From positions 15,009,817 through 15,073,816 of the forward strand of contig CM076666.1 in the NCBI GenBank assembly GCA_038496675.1: DNA of 64,000 nucleotides, written 5' to 3'. Source of the DNA: Rachycentron canadum. Its lineage: Eukaryota; Chordata; Actinopteri; Carangiformes; Rachycentridae. The notes below the pieces were generated by a model. It worked only from the letters and a program-made list of their open reading frames with translations, was not told the origin of the DNA and did no database searches. The translations under genes and the position numbers were made by a program. Of the stretch, positions 63,501 to 64,000 are shown piece after piece (the first letter of the stretch is position 1; the number at the start of each line of letters is the position of its first letter).

Positions 63501-64000
63501 TGTGGAGCCTCTGTTTGTTTTCTCTCTGGAGTTTACGGTGCTTGATCAGAGAACAGAGGTCCTCAGGTGTCCCAATTATCACCTTCCTCTGATGGCCTTC
63601 ACATTCACTTTTTAGACAAGCCCCTCATATGTATGTAAGTCATGCTAATGTCAAACATGCCCAGACACCCAGTAGTGAGAAAAGGGTGTTACAGACCAAG
63701 CACTTTGCCACATGTGCATCACATCTAATCCCCAGCGGCAGATCAGCACATGAAGACAGAGTTTATCATTAAGTTGACAGTATGACTCAACAATACAACC
63801 CCACTGGTGTTTATTGCATTAAAAATGTAATTTGCAAATATCATTAAAATTTCACTACATTGATCTGACTTGACACTCCTGTGATTATTTGGGTCACAAT
63901 GCAACAGTAAAAAAAAGTATAATTTTCTTCCTTGTCACAATCTGAAACTCAATGGGGTCAAAAACTACAGATTTGGACACATTGAATGTTTCATGTGTTG
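60541..64000. other. Upstream flank of notch1
   Basis: AT-rich and non-coding. Three GTGGGAA-type CSL/RBPJ cores occur at 61461-61467, 61812-61818 and 62732-62738. No second gene is seen up to the window edge. Confidence 0.6.

Overview
The window is eukaryotic and almost certainly from a teleost fish. It is AT-rich, with long introns, GT-AG splice sites, dinucleotide microsatellites and several copies of repeats common in fish genomes. It holds two protein-coding genes in tail-to-tail (convergent) orientation.

The first is ccbe1 (collagen and calcium-binding EGF domains 1), on the + strand. It has 11 coding exons from 2386 to 32999, which join in frame into about 405 residues. Its product is a secreted matrix factor that promotes VEGF-C processing and lymphatic growth. 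Intron 2 is very large (2697-24484). It contains most of the repeats in the window and a 378-base assembly gap. A 17-base piece of the Tn5/Nextera adapter end sits directly against the gap.

The second is a notch1 orthologue on the - strand. It has 34 coding exons from 60231 down to 38568, which join in frame into about 2480 residues. The protein has a signal peptide, 36 EGF repeats, three LNR modules, a heterodimerisation domain with a furin site, one transmembrane helix, RAM, ankyrin repeats and a C-terminal PEST region. All exon phases agree, and I found no frameshift in either gene. Linkage to ccbe1 suggests the notch1a paralogue, but I could not confirm this.

Layout: 1-2385, flank and promoter of ccbe1; 2386-33250, ccbe1; 33250-37250, intergenic, with a CpG- and CCAAT-rich promoter-like patch and two CTCF-like motifs; 37250-60500, notch1 with its 3' UTR and promoter; 60500-64000, upstream flank of notch1, with three CSL/RBPJ core sites.

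I found no new biological system. The points most worth checking are the adapter contamination, an in-frame NAGNAG acceptor and an overlapping two-codon uORF in ccbe1, a 25-T tract at the last notch1 acceptor, nested inverted repeats of GGAA cores in notch1 intron 15, and the possible unannotated promoter between the two genes. Both genes act in vessel development: Ccbe1 in lymphatic VEGF-C activation, and Notch1 in arterial and tip/stalk cell choice.
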